64,000 nucleotides of DNA. It comes from Prostheceraeus crozeri (taxonomy: Eukaryota > Platyhelminthes > Polycladida > Euryleptidae). The stretch is taken from contig CAJQUW010016973.1 in the NCBI GenBank assembly GCA_907163375.1, positions 1-64,000 on the forward strand. The letters run 5' to 3'. The notes below the pieces were generated by a model that saw nothing but the letters and a program-made list of their open reading frames with translations, did no database searches and had not been told where the DNA came from. The translations under genes were made by a program, and so were the position numbers. Positions 34,744 through 46,931 of the stretch are shown one piece after another; within the stretch, counting starts at the first letter, position 1, and the number at the start of each line of letters is the position of its first letter.

Positions 34744-36217
34744 CGAGGGGCGTACCAAAAGTTCGTGACGTTTGATTACCATGATTTTAATTCGACTTTT
34801 TTCTTTGATAATTGATCGTTGTCATGTTGTATCAATCATGTGCATTGCCTGTGAGGTATTATCAGTTGATCGGTAACCTATAGAGACACGAACTGAAGCC
34901 GGTAACTAGTGAAGCAATTTTACTATTGTCAGAATGACGGACTTCATAAATCGTAACTGGAGATCTTGTCTGCTCTTTCTGTCCAAGGAACGGGAAACAC
35001 CAACCCGATCGGCTGAGCGTCTAAAAACAGTCTTCGAGACAATGCTCCTGCAAGGGCGACTATCAAGCAAATGTTCCCAGAGGGACGGTAGTCATTGGAA
35101 GACGGTGAGCGCTGTGGTCATCCATCCACTCAAGCCAACGAAGAAAATGAAGATTTGGTTTGGCAGCTTCCAACATTTCTGACAGACGTCCAACATTTGA
35201 TGAACTGAAGGAAACGACCGGCCAGCTGTCGCATAGGACTCTTGAGCGTATCTTTCATGACCGCCTTTAGTTGTCCAAGGTTTCGGCTCGTTGGGTGCCA
35301 AGGCTGCTGACTACAAAAACAGAGGCGCCTCGGGTCACCAACTCTTCTATTGTTCTTGGTCTTCTGGAAGACCATGACGAAGGGTTTTGGAGGAGATTCA
35401 TCACGGTTGATGATACTTCCGCTGGCCGAAGCGCTGTGCATGCCTATACAGAATGTACGAAAAGGAAAATGAATGCAATGGATATTTAGCTAGGTGGACA
35501 CAGCACCGGATGCAGCGCCAAAGACAACATCTTCTGAAGGCAAGTTCCAGGGGCATCGACCAGTCATTTGGATTACAAGGATGTGAATCATGTGACTTAC
35601 TGCCCTCCTCTCACACAATCAAGCCGAATTACTACAAGGCAGCCCCTCACAGATCGTGGCGGCAAGCTTTTGCCGTGATAAAAAGACAAGGAAAACAGAT
35701 TTCGCGATGGTCCTTCATGTCGCAGCATAACGCAGTGGGACCAAGGAGTCGAAAACGATGACTCACAATCCAATCAGCTGAAGTGTCAATGTTTCCGCTC
35801 CTCGGCCCATGTTAACCCCCTTACTTGAACGCGCTAGTGACTTCATCTCTTTCGGTCGCGATGAAGTATGCAGAAGCGGGGTGTATCGATTCCAATGGAT
35901 GAAAGATCTTAAGAGAGTACACCGAAAGCTTCTTCGGAGATATTTCAGCAAGATTGGCTTGAAGAACGGAATGAAGAAACTTGAGTAAGAGATGATGGGA
36001 AAAGTGTATTGACATTTAAGGTGACCAAATCAATAAAAGAGTTTTGATATGCCTTCAATTCTGTCAATAAATATTTCTACAAATGGAAGTTAAATGTTTT
36101 TCGTGTGAAAAGCAATTATCAGAACTACAAGAAATAATATTTAGGTATGCACTTGCGCCAAAATGGACGTCTATGGATAGGAGAGACAAACGTCACGAAC
36201 TTTTGGTACGCCCCTCG
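34744..36217 (+). mobile_element. mariner-like transposon, decayed
   Basis: TA flanks both sides. The left end CGAGGGGCGTACCAAAAGTT and the right end, its inverse AACTTTTGGTACGCCCCTCG, are perfect terminal repeats continuing into GTGACGTTTG. At 1474 bp it is close to the usual mariner size. The transposase is on the plus strand in pieces: VSARWVPRLLT (about 35275), LLEDHDEGFWRRFITVDDT (about 35360; the GDET catalytic motif is degraded to VDDT), and LLPSSHTIKPNYY (about 35600). Multiple stops and frame changes make it inactive. It lies 85 bp upstream of the RRM exon, in the preceding intron. Confidence 0.9.
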
Positions 36218-37014
36218 TATTAATAGGAATCCTGAAAAATTCTCGTGCTTCATGTCCCCCCCGCTGCAGTCCACCTCGCAGCCAGAGAGATCTAGTTGAG
36301 TAGGCGGAGCCAGTGTCAAGGACAAGGATTTTCATCAAATTTAGGCCCTTCCTAAAATTTACACCTACTATGAATGCGAAAAATCTTGATTGAATCTTAT
36401 GCAGTCTTCGTTATGAATTCAACCAGTACGATAATAATGAAATAAGCACTCGTTGATTGAAAGACATGCATGTAGCGAATTCAAAAAATAAAATTGCAAT
36501 ATGTAAAAGGGAAAATATACCTTCTGATGACAATGATCAAGAATTTCGATACACCTGATGCAGAGATAAATAACTGATTAGATAATTGATTGATAGAAAA
36601 CTGTTTAAAGAGTCCCTCAACAAAGAATTAATATTTCAGCCGTCTTTAGTATGTTCTACTAGTGGATTGCTGCATCATTTCGATTGAGGTAGTCGTAACT
36701 GAGACTCAATATCAGCAATTTTTCATAATTACTTTCTTAGCTCTTTACACACTACATGTTGAAAGGAAACACTGTCCACGGAGCAATCAACATGGATAGA
36801 TGAGGTGGCTATTATGTGAGACACTATGGCAAGTACGACTATCGACGTTGGTTCTCGTTAAGCAACTGAAGTTCAAGGGAGAAGAACCTCAGCTTCTGAA
36901 GATGTCAAGTCAAAATGGTTTTGATAAAATTGACAAAAAATTGAAAAATAAAATTGATGAAAGTCTGACGATAAAATTCAAGTAGCAAAAACGGCCTACC
37001 TATTTGGGTCTACT
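36218..37014. other. Unassigned stretch
   Basis: No gene or clear repeat is seen. A C-rich run (CCCCCCCGC) occurs near 36256. The plus-strand frame at 36800-36985 is Lys-rich and resembles nothing I know. Confidence 0.4.
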
Positions 37015-39165
37015 CATGGCCAACTAGAATCATGGCCAGGAATAGCGCATACCGGCCTCTAAAAAAGGTGTCCCATTTACTCGAAGTGTCAAATGCTTCT
37101 TCCATGATCTTGAGAAGCAAATAACGAGTTCAATGGTAACACTATTCGATGACAAAACAATAATCACGTGACTAAAGACCCGCAGCGTCAACGGGAGCTA
37201 TACTGCGCTTGCAACGCGATAAAGTTGCCGCGTGGATCGATGAATCAAGTTCCTCATTGTGCAGCGATAATATTTTTGACGTTAAAACAGACGCTATTGT
37301 AGTCAGCTGAACAGCATCGTCTCATGTAGGCTACTGCTGTGGCATCATAACCGCGGCGTCATGGGTAAAAAATGTAGTGTGCCAAATTGCACTAGTAGCT
37401 ATGCTACATCATCACAGCATCATACTCAGTTCGCATTTCCTCGGGATGAGTTTTAAGAAATATGTGGATACATGCTATTCAACGCAAAGATTTTATCATC
37501 ACTCCGAAAGGACACATGAAACTTGATTTTACTCAATCCGATCCCGTCGATATTTGACTTTGTTCCGTCTGTGATTTCATCAGTGCCTCCTTCACGTACA
37601 AAAACCGAAACTTCGCAATGTAATATAGTAACTGATGAGCTAGATAGTTTCAATGAGATGGACTGGCTTATAGATTTATGGGAACTGACCTTAAATGAAG
37701 CACCTCCTGGATGGCTTATGCAATTAAAGCGCGATGATGCATGGTTCTCTTTAAGGATACTATTCCGTTAATTGCTGCTGCGGTCACCGTTCAATCTGAT
37801 GTCTGTAGCTTTTTCGTTGATAATGCCATGATTCCTTATCCGTCATGGTCGCGTCTCAAGTAAATGCTCTTTGCATGTTCGAAAGCACCAGTGACAGTTC
37901 TGTGGAATCTCAAAGCTTTCCTGTCTTAGAGGAACTCATGAATGTTCGATTTAAAGCCAAGACTGCGCCGCACCGAGCATGCATTACCTTTTTGCATTAT
38001 GTTTATATTATGCTACATCAAGTGCGTGTCGTATTCTACTTGATTATTTTCCTCTACCGCAAGTTCGTACTTTACGAAAATTATCATCCGGAATTTCTTA
38101 AAAAAAATTAATGAATAAGCTATCTGAACGTGTTGCGATGTCTGTGGATTGCAATGTTGCACTAGATGAAATTTATCTACAAGAGTTCCGCTATGATGAA
38201 AATCAAGTAATCGGTATCAGTGGGGACGGAAGCGGCACATGTTTCACGACTGTATTGTGTTTCATGATTATCACTATTAGATTTGGACCTCCTGTTATCA
38301 TACAGGCAACGCTTTGCATTCGCGCCGACCATACCTACTTTTTTCGAGGTTCTCATCGAAATTCTAAATCGCTTGACCACTGTGTCAAGCATCGAAAATC
38401 GTGTGAACGTCAGCATGTTTCGTCTACTTCATCAGTCCTACCCGCTTCATTAGAGAAAATACGTGGTCAATTTTAAAAGAAGATTAATTTTCCTCATTTA
38501 CGACGCCGTTCATTTGTTGAAAACTATACGAAATAAATGGATGAAATTGTGTGGTTTTTTTATACCGTCTTTTGAATTTAATATTGATGTTTTTAGTACT
38601 GTTATTTCTGATCGAGCCAATCATTCATGGAGACTTCTTCATCGAGTTCATGATGCTGACACTAGAACTTCAGCAAGCTTGACGTTAGCTCAAGATTTAT
38701 CTTACTCAGCCTTGGATCCGGAAAGCAACAAGCAATCTGTGTTTCTGTTGTTGCAAAATGCTGCTGCTTTGAAGTCTGTATTTCCCGATGATTATTGTGG
38801 TACATTGACCGCATCATTTTTGATGTTGCTATACATGCACGTCTGGTTTAACGTGCTTAATGCACGATCGACTCACAATCCTTTGAATTGCTTCAGGCAT
38901 TAAAGTCGATGACGGCAACTTTTTGCGTGCCTTTGCAGACTGGATGCGACGTTGGCATGTAAGCCAGACCCAGTTTTAAGTAAAATAACTTTTGAGGCAG
39001 TTCTACTTTCTACCATGAGCATCACAGATTTATGTGATGACTTACTATCGCCTGAATTTGAATTTATCATAACCAGGAATTTGCAAAGCCATCCACTCGA
39101 GAAACAGACAAACGACGGGTGGGAGATTTTTGGTCGGTTTGTTCGAGGTTCTCAAGTCTAAAAAG
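37015..39165 (+). mobile_element. P-type (THAP) DNA transposon, broken, right end not adjacent
   Basis: The left end starts CATGGCCAACTAGAATCATG, with CA as in P elements. At 37361 an ATG opens a THAP zinc finger (MGKKCSVPNCTSSYATS, then FAFPRDE), the DNA-binding domain of P/THAP9 transposases. Further right, in different frames, are LSERVAMSVDCNVALDEIYL (the LDE catalytic-Asp region), YDAVHLLKTIRNKWMKL (the D-x-x-HLLK motif of the GTP/DDE core), ALDPESNKQSVFLLLQNAA and a final segment near 39010-39160. Order and spacing match a P transposase of about 600 residues. Several stops and frame changes are visible. A matching inverse end is not found near 39.2 kb, but one lies at 57703-57764. Confidence 0.8.
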
Positions 39166-39639
39166 ATAATCAAAATACTTACGCTATTCAAGCACTGTGA
39201 ATTTACTGACTTAACGGAATTAGAACTGAATCATGGCATTGATGAGATCACTATCCAAGATATTACTACCAGTAGTCGGATCTAGAATTTTCAGGATTTT
39301 CGTACCCACCCGTAGAAATTCGTACCCATGCAGTGCCACCAGCTCAAAGAACTTACTGCTTCATATACATGACTATAAATCACATTGTAATTGAATTGCA
39401 TAATGTTTTTATTGTTTTTTGATCCCGTAGATGCACACTTGTTGCATATACATGTAGATGTAATAGAAACTAGTCAACTGAAAATATGCCGAAATGCCTA
39501 GAAATGCATTTCCCGATTATATGCATTTCCGAGCTATAAGTGCGAGTAATATTCGTAGTACGCATATTACGTGGATAAGTTTATAAAAATCGTTTCTTAC
39601 TTGGAACAGCATTATCATCGTCACTGACAAGGTTAACAC

Positions 39640-39818
39640 TGATCATCCTTCTTTTCATGAACCCTAGAAAAAGTGTCTGATTCCAGATTTTTCTCATCCA
39701 TTAGTTTTGACATTTCATTCAGAAGAACCTTCAGATTTGCATTCGCATCATTCAGACTTTTCTGAGTCTCGTCATATCCTCCTGATATGAGTCTTTTCGT
39801 TTTATCATCTTTGATTTT
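39640..39818 (-). CDS. Candidate upstream coiled-coil exon
   Basis: A minus-strand frame of 59 codons follows an AG acceptor (AAAATGAACAG, ending at 39819). It encodes a charged helix-forming segment, including DETQKSLNDANANLKVLLNE and MSKLMDEKNLESD, ending ...VHEKKDDQ. A GT lies after GATCA (39639-39638), leaving two bases that would pair with the first G of the RRM exon at 34659, giving ...KKDDQ-STDVMVRGV. The phase fits, but the donor (GTGTTA) is weak and an in-frame stop follows at once, so this might instead be the end of another transcript or chance. Confidence 0.35.
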
Positions 39819-40490
39819 CTGTTCATTTTGTTATGTTGGATTGTAAGTTGCTTTGTACTACCTCAAGCCTTTTATGAGCTTTGTGGGCATGCATTTGGTC
39901 GTGGGTTCGCCTGCTGCTGATCACCCAAGATGTTAAAGGAACCGAAACGAAATGTAGGCAATTGATCAGCTTGCTGATGACAGCCGTACATCTTTGTGGG
40001 GTAAACTCGGCTAAAGCGGAGGCACCTCTATTTTGGAGGTATTTAATTTGATATAATAATTTTCTAACTTGAAGAAATCCGATATTCTACACTTCACGCT
40101 TGGATATCTAATGCACTATGTAAGCAATATTTAGGCCAACGTCAATCATGTTAGAATGATCAAAAATTCCACAGCGGGAGTGATGTTACACGATATTCTC
40201 TATATAGATAACCATGTGACAAAAATTCGCTGCTCATGCATTCACATCGTGGGAAAGTCAACATTTTCCCAACATTTCGTGATTTAATGCAGACTATGTA
40301 TCGACTGAACATATGTTGCAAGTTAGAAACTCAATGCAAATCAAACTACACCTGCTAGATACTTAGCTAATTCATTTGAAAGCAAGTATTTTTTCATTAC
40401 TTGGCTGAAGATGGATCGGCAAACACGCATTGCTTCTGCTAAGAAAGCAGTAACCGTCAACAGAATATCTATCTATCAATATATATATAT
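39819..40490. other. Unassigned stretch left of the BEL element
   Basis: No gene was seen. The right end (40478-40490) is an AT dinucleotide run. Part of this stretch should be the remainder of the Gypsy 1 LTR that the BEL element split, but I cannot mark its outer edge. Confidence 0.4.
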
Positions 40491-40757
40491 TGTGATGGAT
40501 TCTATGTGCTAATTTCTGTGACTTTAATTGACCTTGACTTTTGTTTGTCTGCTCTGTCTGAAGATACGTGTGTTGCGCTTTAAATCTAAATTGGTTACTG
40601 TTGTCCACGTAAAGAATGTGAATAAAATCAGCTGTTCGACAATCCAAGTCGATTTTAACGTTAGAAATCCGAACGATGGAGTATACGACGGGAAGCTAAG
40701 AGCCTTTTACCTCTTGAACGGGCCTTAAGTTGCTATAACCGCTATTCATTTCTCACA
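40491..40757 (+). repeat. BEL/Pao left LTR
   Basis: 267 bp, TG...CA bounded, matching 45727-45993 except at about five positions. It is followed a few bases later by the primer-binding-like TTGGTGCCGCGACCC. Confidence 0.9.
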
Positions 40758-42530
40758 TCTTGTTGGTGCCGCGACCCGGGAAAGTAACTATGGACTCACT
40801 CCGCAGGGCTAAACCATCCCGCCGTGCATATGTTCTACACTTAAATCGGATTCTATCTGAAGTAGAAAACCTCCGCAACTCCTCTCAGACTGATATAGCT
40901 TCAGTAACCGCTTATCGACAAAAAAAATTTATAAAGTAGGTGCCACGATTTTGAACCTCGTAGAAGACGATGACCAACTTGAGTGTGAAATTGCAGAACA
41001 GGAGAGATTGTCCGACATGATTATCGACGACTTGACTCCTTTCGATTTGAAAATGCATCGAGTGACACTTCTACCTCTTCATCGAACTCTGGGTTAGAAG
41101 GCCTGCCTAGGATAAATCTCCCGACCTTAAGTGGTGACTATCTGTCATGGCGACCTTTCTATTTCTATGACCAATTTATATTTTTTCTATGGCCACTGTG
41201 CATAACAGAAATATTCCAGGCGTGCAAAAGTTTGCGTATCTAATGTCTGCGCTCCATGTAGAGGCTCGCGATGCGATCCATGGCATTCCATGTACCTCAG
41301 AGAACTATACATCAGCGTTAAAGATACTCAAAGATCGATTCGGTGATCCCTCTCTGCTAATCAGCTTGTATGCAGACCGCCTTGTGAACCTTAATTCGGT
41401 TAAAGACAATGATATTTCATCCTTCCGAAATATGATAACGAACTTCGAATCACAATTGAGAGAAATTACTCAATTAATTGATGAAGTGCTGACCACCTCT
41501 GCAACTGCTGCTACCTCCACTCCTGAGCATGAACTTCTCCTTGCTCCTCTTCTGACCGGCAAATTGCCTTCTGCGAGTCAGCTTGAATGGGCCCGACGCT
41601 CCAGATCTCCCAGAGAGAAGTTCGACTTGGACAAGCTGCTTGACTTCGCGAAATCGGAGGTCGACGCGTTGGAGACCCTATCTACGATCGACACAGCATC
41701 CACTATCAAGGCTCCAGATCGATATAGGGCTCCTAAGAAAGCATATCCGCGCACAAATCCCAGACCTACCGCTGCTGTGAGCTCATTGAAAGTGAATTCT
41801 CTCCAGACATGCCGACTTTGCTATTCTAGTGTGACTTTCCTTCATCTCGACTCGCATCAACGCATTGAACTCATTCGCCAGCATTCACCATGCTTCAACT
41901 GCTTGGGAAATCATCTGAAGAAAGATTGCCGATCTTCCACTCGTTGTCGACAGTGCGATCAACAGCACCATACTTTGCTCCATCGAGATCCTGTTCGTCA
42001 CACCGCTGCTGAACCACCTCGACCTGTACTTCCTTCCTCAAGTAACTCCGTTTCTATCGCGCCAACCTCAATCAACGTTGTGTCTCCAGACTGCTCCGCT
42101 CGACGTTTTTCAATTCTCCAGACAGCTCGCATTCTACTCGACTTTGGTTCCGAAGAAAGCTATGTGACTGACAACCTTGTTCGCGAAGCAAAACCGCCAC
42201 TGTTAGATCGTGTCTCTCGACAATTCGAGATATTCCTCGGATCTCGCTCTGCTCCTGCTGACTGTGGTACTTATCGCCTACAATTATCCAGCCTGTACGG
42301 TGCTAACTGGGTCACTTCTAAGCTAATATCAGTGCCGACCATCTGCAGTCTAACTCGCACGCTGCCTAGTGATAAGCTCATTGAAATTCATGAGTGATTT
42401 CCGCAGATCCAGTTCGCCGATTGCACAAACGAAGATACCGCTATTGATATTCTCCTAGGTATGGATGCCATTCCTCAAATACTTTTACGCAAAGACCGTG
42501 TTCTGACCCATGACTCTCACACCGTCGATA

Positions 42531-43919
42531 TTTGGCTATACAGATTGTCGCTTTCATGTTTACTACATTCGCTTTCAAATTGAACAAATTCGTTGGCGCT
42601 CATTGGCGTAAGTTGCTACTTCCCTATTGGTCGACAAGCAGTGCTGTCGTTGATTCGTTGAAAGTGTGGAACCAGCTGATACTTAGATGGAAACGTATTA
42701 CAATCGAATGTTATAAAAACGAAGTCAATCATAATCATCATAGTATAATCAGAAAATATCATAATCGACATATCATATAATATCATAATAAACTCTAATG
42801 AAAACATAGTTATGTTACTGTTTGTCTAGGAAACAATTTTACGTGTAAATATCGTCTTTGGCCATGCAGAGTGGCAGATAAGACATACAATGTGTTTGCC
42901 AGTTTCTGCATTTGGTTTGAGTTATCAAACTCAATGAATTCTCACCATGCGTTTGTAGAAGATGTCGGCGCCACTAAAATAAATTCATATTGTGAGCAGC
43001 TGCCTGCGTTGAATCCGAAAAATATGTTTGCACTATTGGATCTGAAATCCGGTTTTTAACTGCCCATTTCCATGAAGAGAAAGCATTTCCCACAGGTGTT
43101 AACATTGGAGAGTAGGCTGGAAGAAATCTCACTTCATGATTCTCACTTACAGGTACAACACTTCTATGACAGGGTACGTTGTCCAACACAAAAATACACC
43201 GATTCGTTAATCCAACAGGCAACAAAGAATTCTTTGAAGACAGCCGCAGATGTTCCACCGACATGAAAACTGGAGTGTTCCACTCCATGTTGAGAAACTG
43301 CCAGAATCAATGTCAAATTCTGTCCTCTTTGACCGTTGATTGTTCTTACTGTGCGTTCAACAATTCTTGCTCGACCGCGGGTCCTTTGAGTCCAAATGTC
43401 AAATCCGGATTCGTCCACGTAAACAATTAAGGGAACGGCGATAGCGTATTCCAAGAACCAATGCGCGTACTGATGTCTGCTCTCTTTTACTTCTTCGCGA
43501 TTCCGGTCAGCCGGAGCACATTCCAGTTTTTTTAATGTAAAGAGCATTCCTTTACACACTTTGGATATGTGTTTGGCACATATCCTTGGTTTGTCAGGCA
43601 AGATCTGTCTCAACTCGTCATTGATCATTTGCAGAGGTGCTGCCGGATTTCTTCCTATGATGTCACATTGTTTCACGCATTTCGTCATCGACATTGACGT
43701 TGTGAGCCCCACCTCCAGTTGCGATAGGAAAGTCTTCCGGGTCATCTCTTTTCATGGCGTCGGAAACAATTCTTCGAGCTGTTCCTCTCTTAATGCCGAG
43801 CTGATCTGCGAGAAGCTGATAATCAATCATGTTTCTGCAAGCTCGCACGAGACGAATTTTATCTTCTCTCGGAACACGTCGATAATTCATGGTTAGAAAG
43901 CGAGCAATGATGCCAGTCA
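42531..43919 (-). mobile_element. IS630/Tc1-superfamily transposon inside the BEL element
   Basis: BEL coding similarity stops at about 42528 and resumes at about 43925. The edges are loosely inverse: TTGGCTATACAGATTG-TCGCTTTC on the left, and ACTGGCATC-ATTGCTCGCTTTC read inward from the right, both next to TA. Minus-strand transposase pieces run in order: an N-terminal helix-turn-helix (MIDYQLLADQLGIKRGTARR), the DDE domain with VYVDESGFDIW, and CIFVLDNVPCH, then RFLPAYSPMLTPVGNAFSSW. The last motif normally reads NPIEN; the third acidic residue is a glycine here. Two frame changes separate the pieces, so it is inactive. It is about 1.4 kb, usual for the family. Confidence 0.8.
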
Positions 43920-45726
43920 TAATAAGTCTCAACGATTGTCTTCATCCAGGGTCGAATCTTCTATCTGACTTGACCGCCATCCTCTTACGTTTTCGTTGTC
44001 ATCGATGCCCCCTAGTGGCAGATGTTGAGAAGGCTTTCCTGATGATTAGCGTTAGACCTGAGGATCGAATTTACTTGAAGATTGTGTGGTTCGATAAACT
44101 TAACCGCAAACGAGTGAGCCAATTCGCGCGCGTCCCTTTTGGTCTTTCCTTGGGACCTTACCTCCTACTCAAAGTCCTACGAGTTCATCTGACTACGCCG
44201 ATTCTTCTGATTTCAGTGTGAAGCTTCGCAATGACCTCTACATGGACGATGTGGTCTCTGGAAACGATACTGTGCCTGATGTCACTGAGTTTAAAGAATT
44301 CACCCAATCCAAATTCACTGAAGCAGGAATGAATCTTCGAAAGTTTCTGTCAACCAGCAATATAATAAAGACATGGACATGTGAGCCACCTCCTAACTCT
44401 CGCAAAGTACTTTGTCCTTTACTGGACTCCTACTGACAGCTTATCCATCTCCTTGAGCTTATCACCTGCGACTACTCGTCGCCAAGCAGCCTCTGCCGTA
44501 GCTCAACTATTCGATCCACTTGGTTTAGCGTCATCGTAGACAATCAGGTTTCGAATATTTTTGCGAAGTCTTTGGAGATCCTGCAATGATTGGGATGGGC
44601 CTCTCTCCTCCAAGGATCAAGAAGAATACAACTGTCTTCAAGAAGAGTCAATTGACAGCACTATTTGTGTACCCCGCCACGTGCCACTGAACTCAGACTC
44701 AGAACTCCACATCTACGCTGATGCCTCTAAGATGGCCTACGCTACCTGCGTTTACCTGAAAACCAATGACAGTGCCTTCCTCCTATATTCGCGAGCTCGA
44801 GTTGCTCCTCTGAAGCATTGCTTGACTCTTCCTCGTCTCGAGCTGATGGCTGCACTTTCGGCTGCTCGAGTGCTGATCTTTGCCAAGGAAAATCAGCCAT
44901 TATTGTCACTTCGTGCTCAGTTGTACTCAGATTCTATGATAGTCCTCGGATGTATCCGCAAGCCACCTTCAGAAGTGTTTGTTCGAAGCAGGGTGAAGGA
45001 GATCCTGACCATTACCAGCCCGCACGATTGGAGTCGCGTCTCAGGAGAACTCAATCCAGCCGATCTGCTCAGCCGTGGAATGAGCGCCATCGATCTTCCT
45101 GCCTCCACACATGGTTCAATGGTCCGCTATACCTTCAAGATTGTCCTCAACTATCCTCAACAATCACCGTTCGAGATGAGTCGTCCCCGACAGCCACTGA
45201 TTCGATTGAAAATATGTTTCCGATGCACATATGGTTCCTTACACAAAGCAGTTCGAGTTGCCGCGTGGGTCAAGCGATTCATTACAAACATCTCAACCGC
45301 CGAAAAGCCAACTGATGATCTTGCAGCGACAGAACAAGACAATGGAAGGATGATTCTCCTTCGCGATCGTCGAAGGTCATATGGCTGGCGAGAATGCTCT
45401 GCTCTCACAGGGGGAACTGAAGTATCTAGCAATTCTCCTATCTTCGACGGACGACTGGAATTGGACAAAGTGAAAGGAATTATCTTCTGTCACCTCCGAA
45501 ATGGTGAACCTCCACTGCCTTAGCTACCTCTACCCTCAACCTCAACCTTATTGAATGCCTATTGTTTTTGATGCTTGTCACAAACTTTGCCACATGGGCG
45601 TCAGTTCTACTAACAATGACGTGAATCACACCTACTGGACTCGTCGATGCCGACATTTTGTGAAGAAGACTATTTCTTCATGCACGAGTGTGGTTCTGAT
45701 TAACCTACGCTAATCAAGAGAGAGGA

Positions 45727-45993
45727 TGTGATGGATTCTGTATGCTAATTTCTGTGACTTTAATTGACCTTGACTTTTGTTTGTCTGCTCTGTCTGAAGA
45801 TACGTGTGTTGCGCTTTAAATCTAAATTGGTTACTGTTGTCCACGTAAAGAATGTGAATAAAATCAGCTGTTCGACAATCCAAGTCGATTTTAACGTTAG
45901 AAATCCGAACGATGGAGTATACGACGGGAAGCTAAGAGCCTTTCACCTCTTGAACGGGCCTTAAGTTGCTATATCCGCTATTCATTCCTCACA
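45727..45993 (+). repeat. BEL/Pao right LTR
   Basis: 267 bp, the partner of 40491-40757. From 45790 its sequence is part of a 381-bp unit repeated three times to the right. Confidence 0.9.
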
Positions 45994-46931
45994 TATATAA
46001 AGCCTCCACGCAATACAGCACTGAGAGGACATGTCAAAACTTCTATCAATCCGAATCCTGGTAACCCACTATACCTGATCGACAGCCAAGAGCGAGAGTT
46101 AATGAAGTATTCGACGGATATTGAATGAAACAATGATGTCCTACAGTCATGAGTGGCTATCTGAACTGCGCTGTCTGAAGATACATGTGTTGCGCTTTAA
46201 ATCTAAATTGGTTACTGTTGTCCACGTAAAGAATGTGAATAAAATCAGCTGTTCGACAATCCAAGTCGATTTTAACGTTAGAAATCCGAACGATGGAGCA
46301 TACGACGGGAAGCTAAGAGCCTTTCACCTCTTGAACGGGCCTTAAGTTGCTATATCCGCTATTCATTCCTCACATATATAAAGCCTCCACGCAATACAGC
46401 ACTGAGAGGACATGTCAAAACTTCTATCAATCCGAATCCTGGTAACCCACTATACCTGATCGACAGCCAAGAGCGAGAGTTAATGAAGTATTCGACGGAT
46501 ATTGAATGAAACAATGATGTCCTACAGTCATGAGTGGCTATCTGAACTGCGCTGTCTGAAGATACGTGTGTTGCGCTTTAAATCTAAATTGGTTACTGTT
46601 GTCCACGTAAAGAATGTGAATAAAATCAGCTGTTCGACAATCCAAGTCGATTTTAACGTTAGAAATCCGAACGATGGAGTATACGACGGGAAGCTAAGAG
46701 CCTTTCACCTCTTGAACGGGCCTTAAGTTGCTATATCCGCTATTCATTCCTCACATATATAAAGCCTCCACGCAATACAGCACTGAGAGGACATGTCAAA
46801 ACTTCTATCAATCCGAATCCTGGTAACCCACTATACCTGATCGACAGCCAAGAGCGAGAGTTAATGAATATTCGACGGATATTGAATGAAACAATGATGT
46901 CCTACAGTCATGAGTGGCTATCTGAACTGCG
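45790..46931 (+). repeat. Three tandem 381-bp units across the BEL/Gypsy LTR junction
   Basis: Units start at 45790, 46171 and 46552 with CTGTCTGAAGATAC. Each is made of the last 204 bp of the BEL right LTR plus the adjacent 177 bp of Gypsy LTR, including TATATAAAGCC. They are almost identical (a few single-base differences; the third is one base shorter). The amplification came after the BEL insertion and is recent. The same short open frame of up to 74 codons recurs in each unit, but it is LTR sequence. Confidence 0.95.

Larger units (their letters stand above)
40491..45993 (+). mobile_element. BEL/Pao LTR element, broken
   Basis: LTRs of 267 bp lie at 40491-40757 and 45727-45993 (TGTGATGG...CTCACA) and differ at about five positions, so the insertion is fairly young. 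TATAT flanks both ends (40486-40490, 45994-45998). A primer-binding-like TTGGTGCCGCGACCC follows the left LTR. Parts in order: gag with a CCHC knuckle region (CFNCLGNHLKKDC) and protease (ILLDFGSEESYV), about 40.8-42.5 kb; then, beyond an inserted DNA transposon, reverse transcriptase (LYMDDVVSG), RNase H (IYADASKMAYA) and integrase-side remains to 45.7 kb. The element is broken, with several breaks. It inserted into the LTR of the Gypsy element to its right. Confidence 0.9.

Noticed and set aside
42871-43059. ALLDLKSGF on the plus strand as a reverse-transcriptase motif
   Set aside because: It is antisense to the well-supported IS630-like transposase and stops at once; the resemblance is chance.
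45764-46730. Three near-identical open frames as a small tandem gene family
   Set aside because: They are LTR sequence of the BEL element repeated within the 381-bp units.
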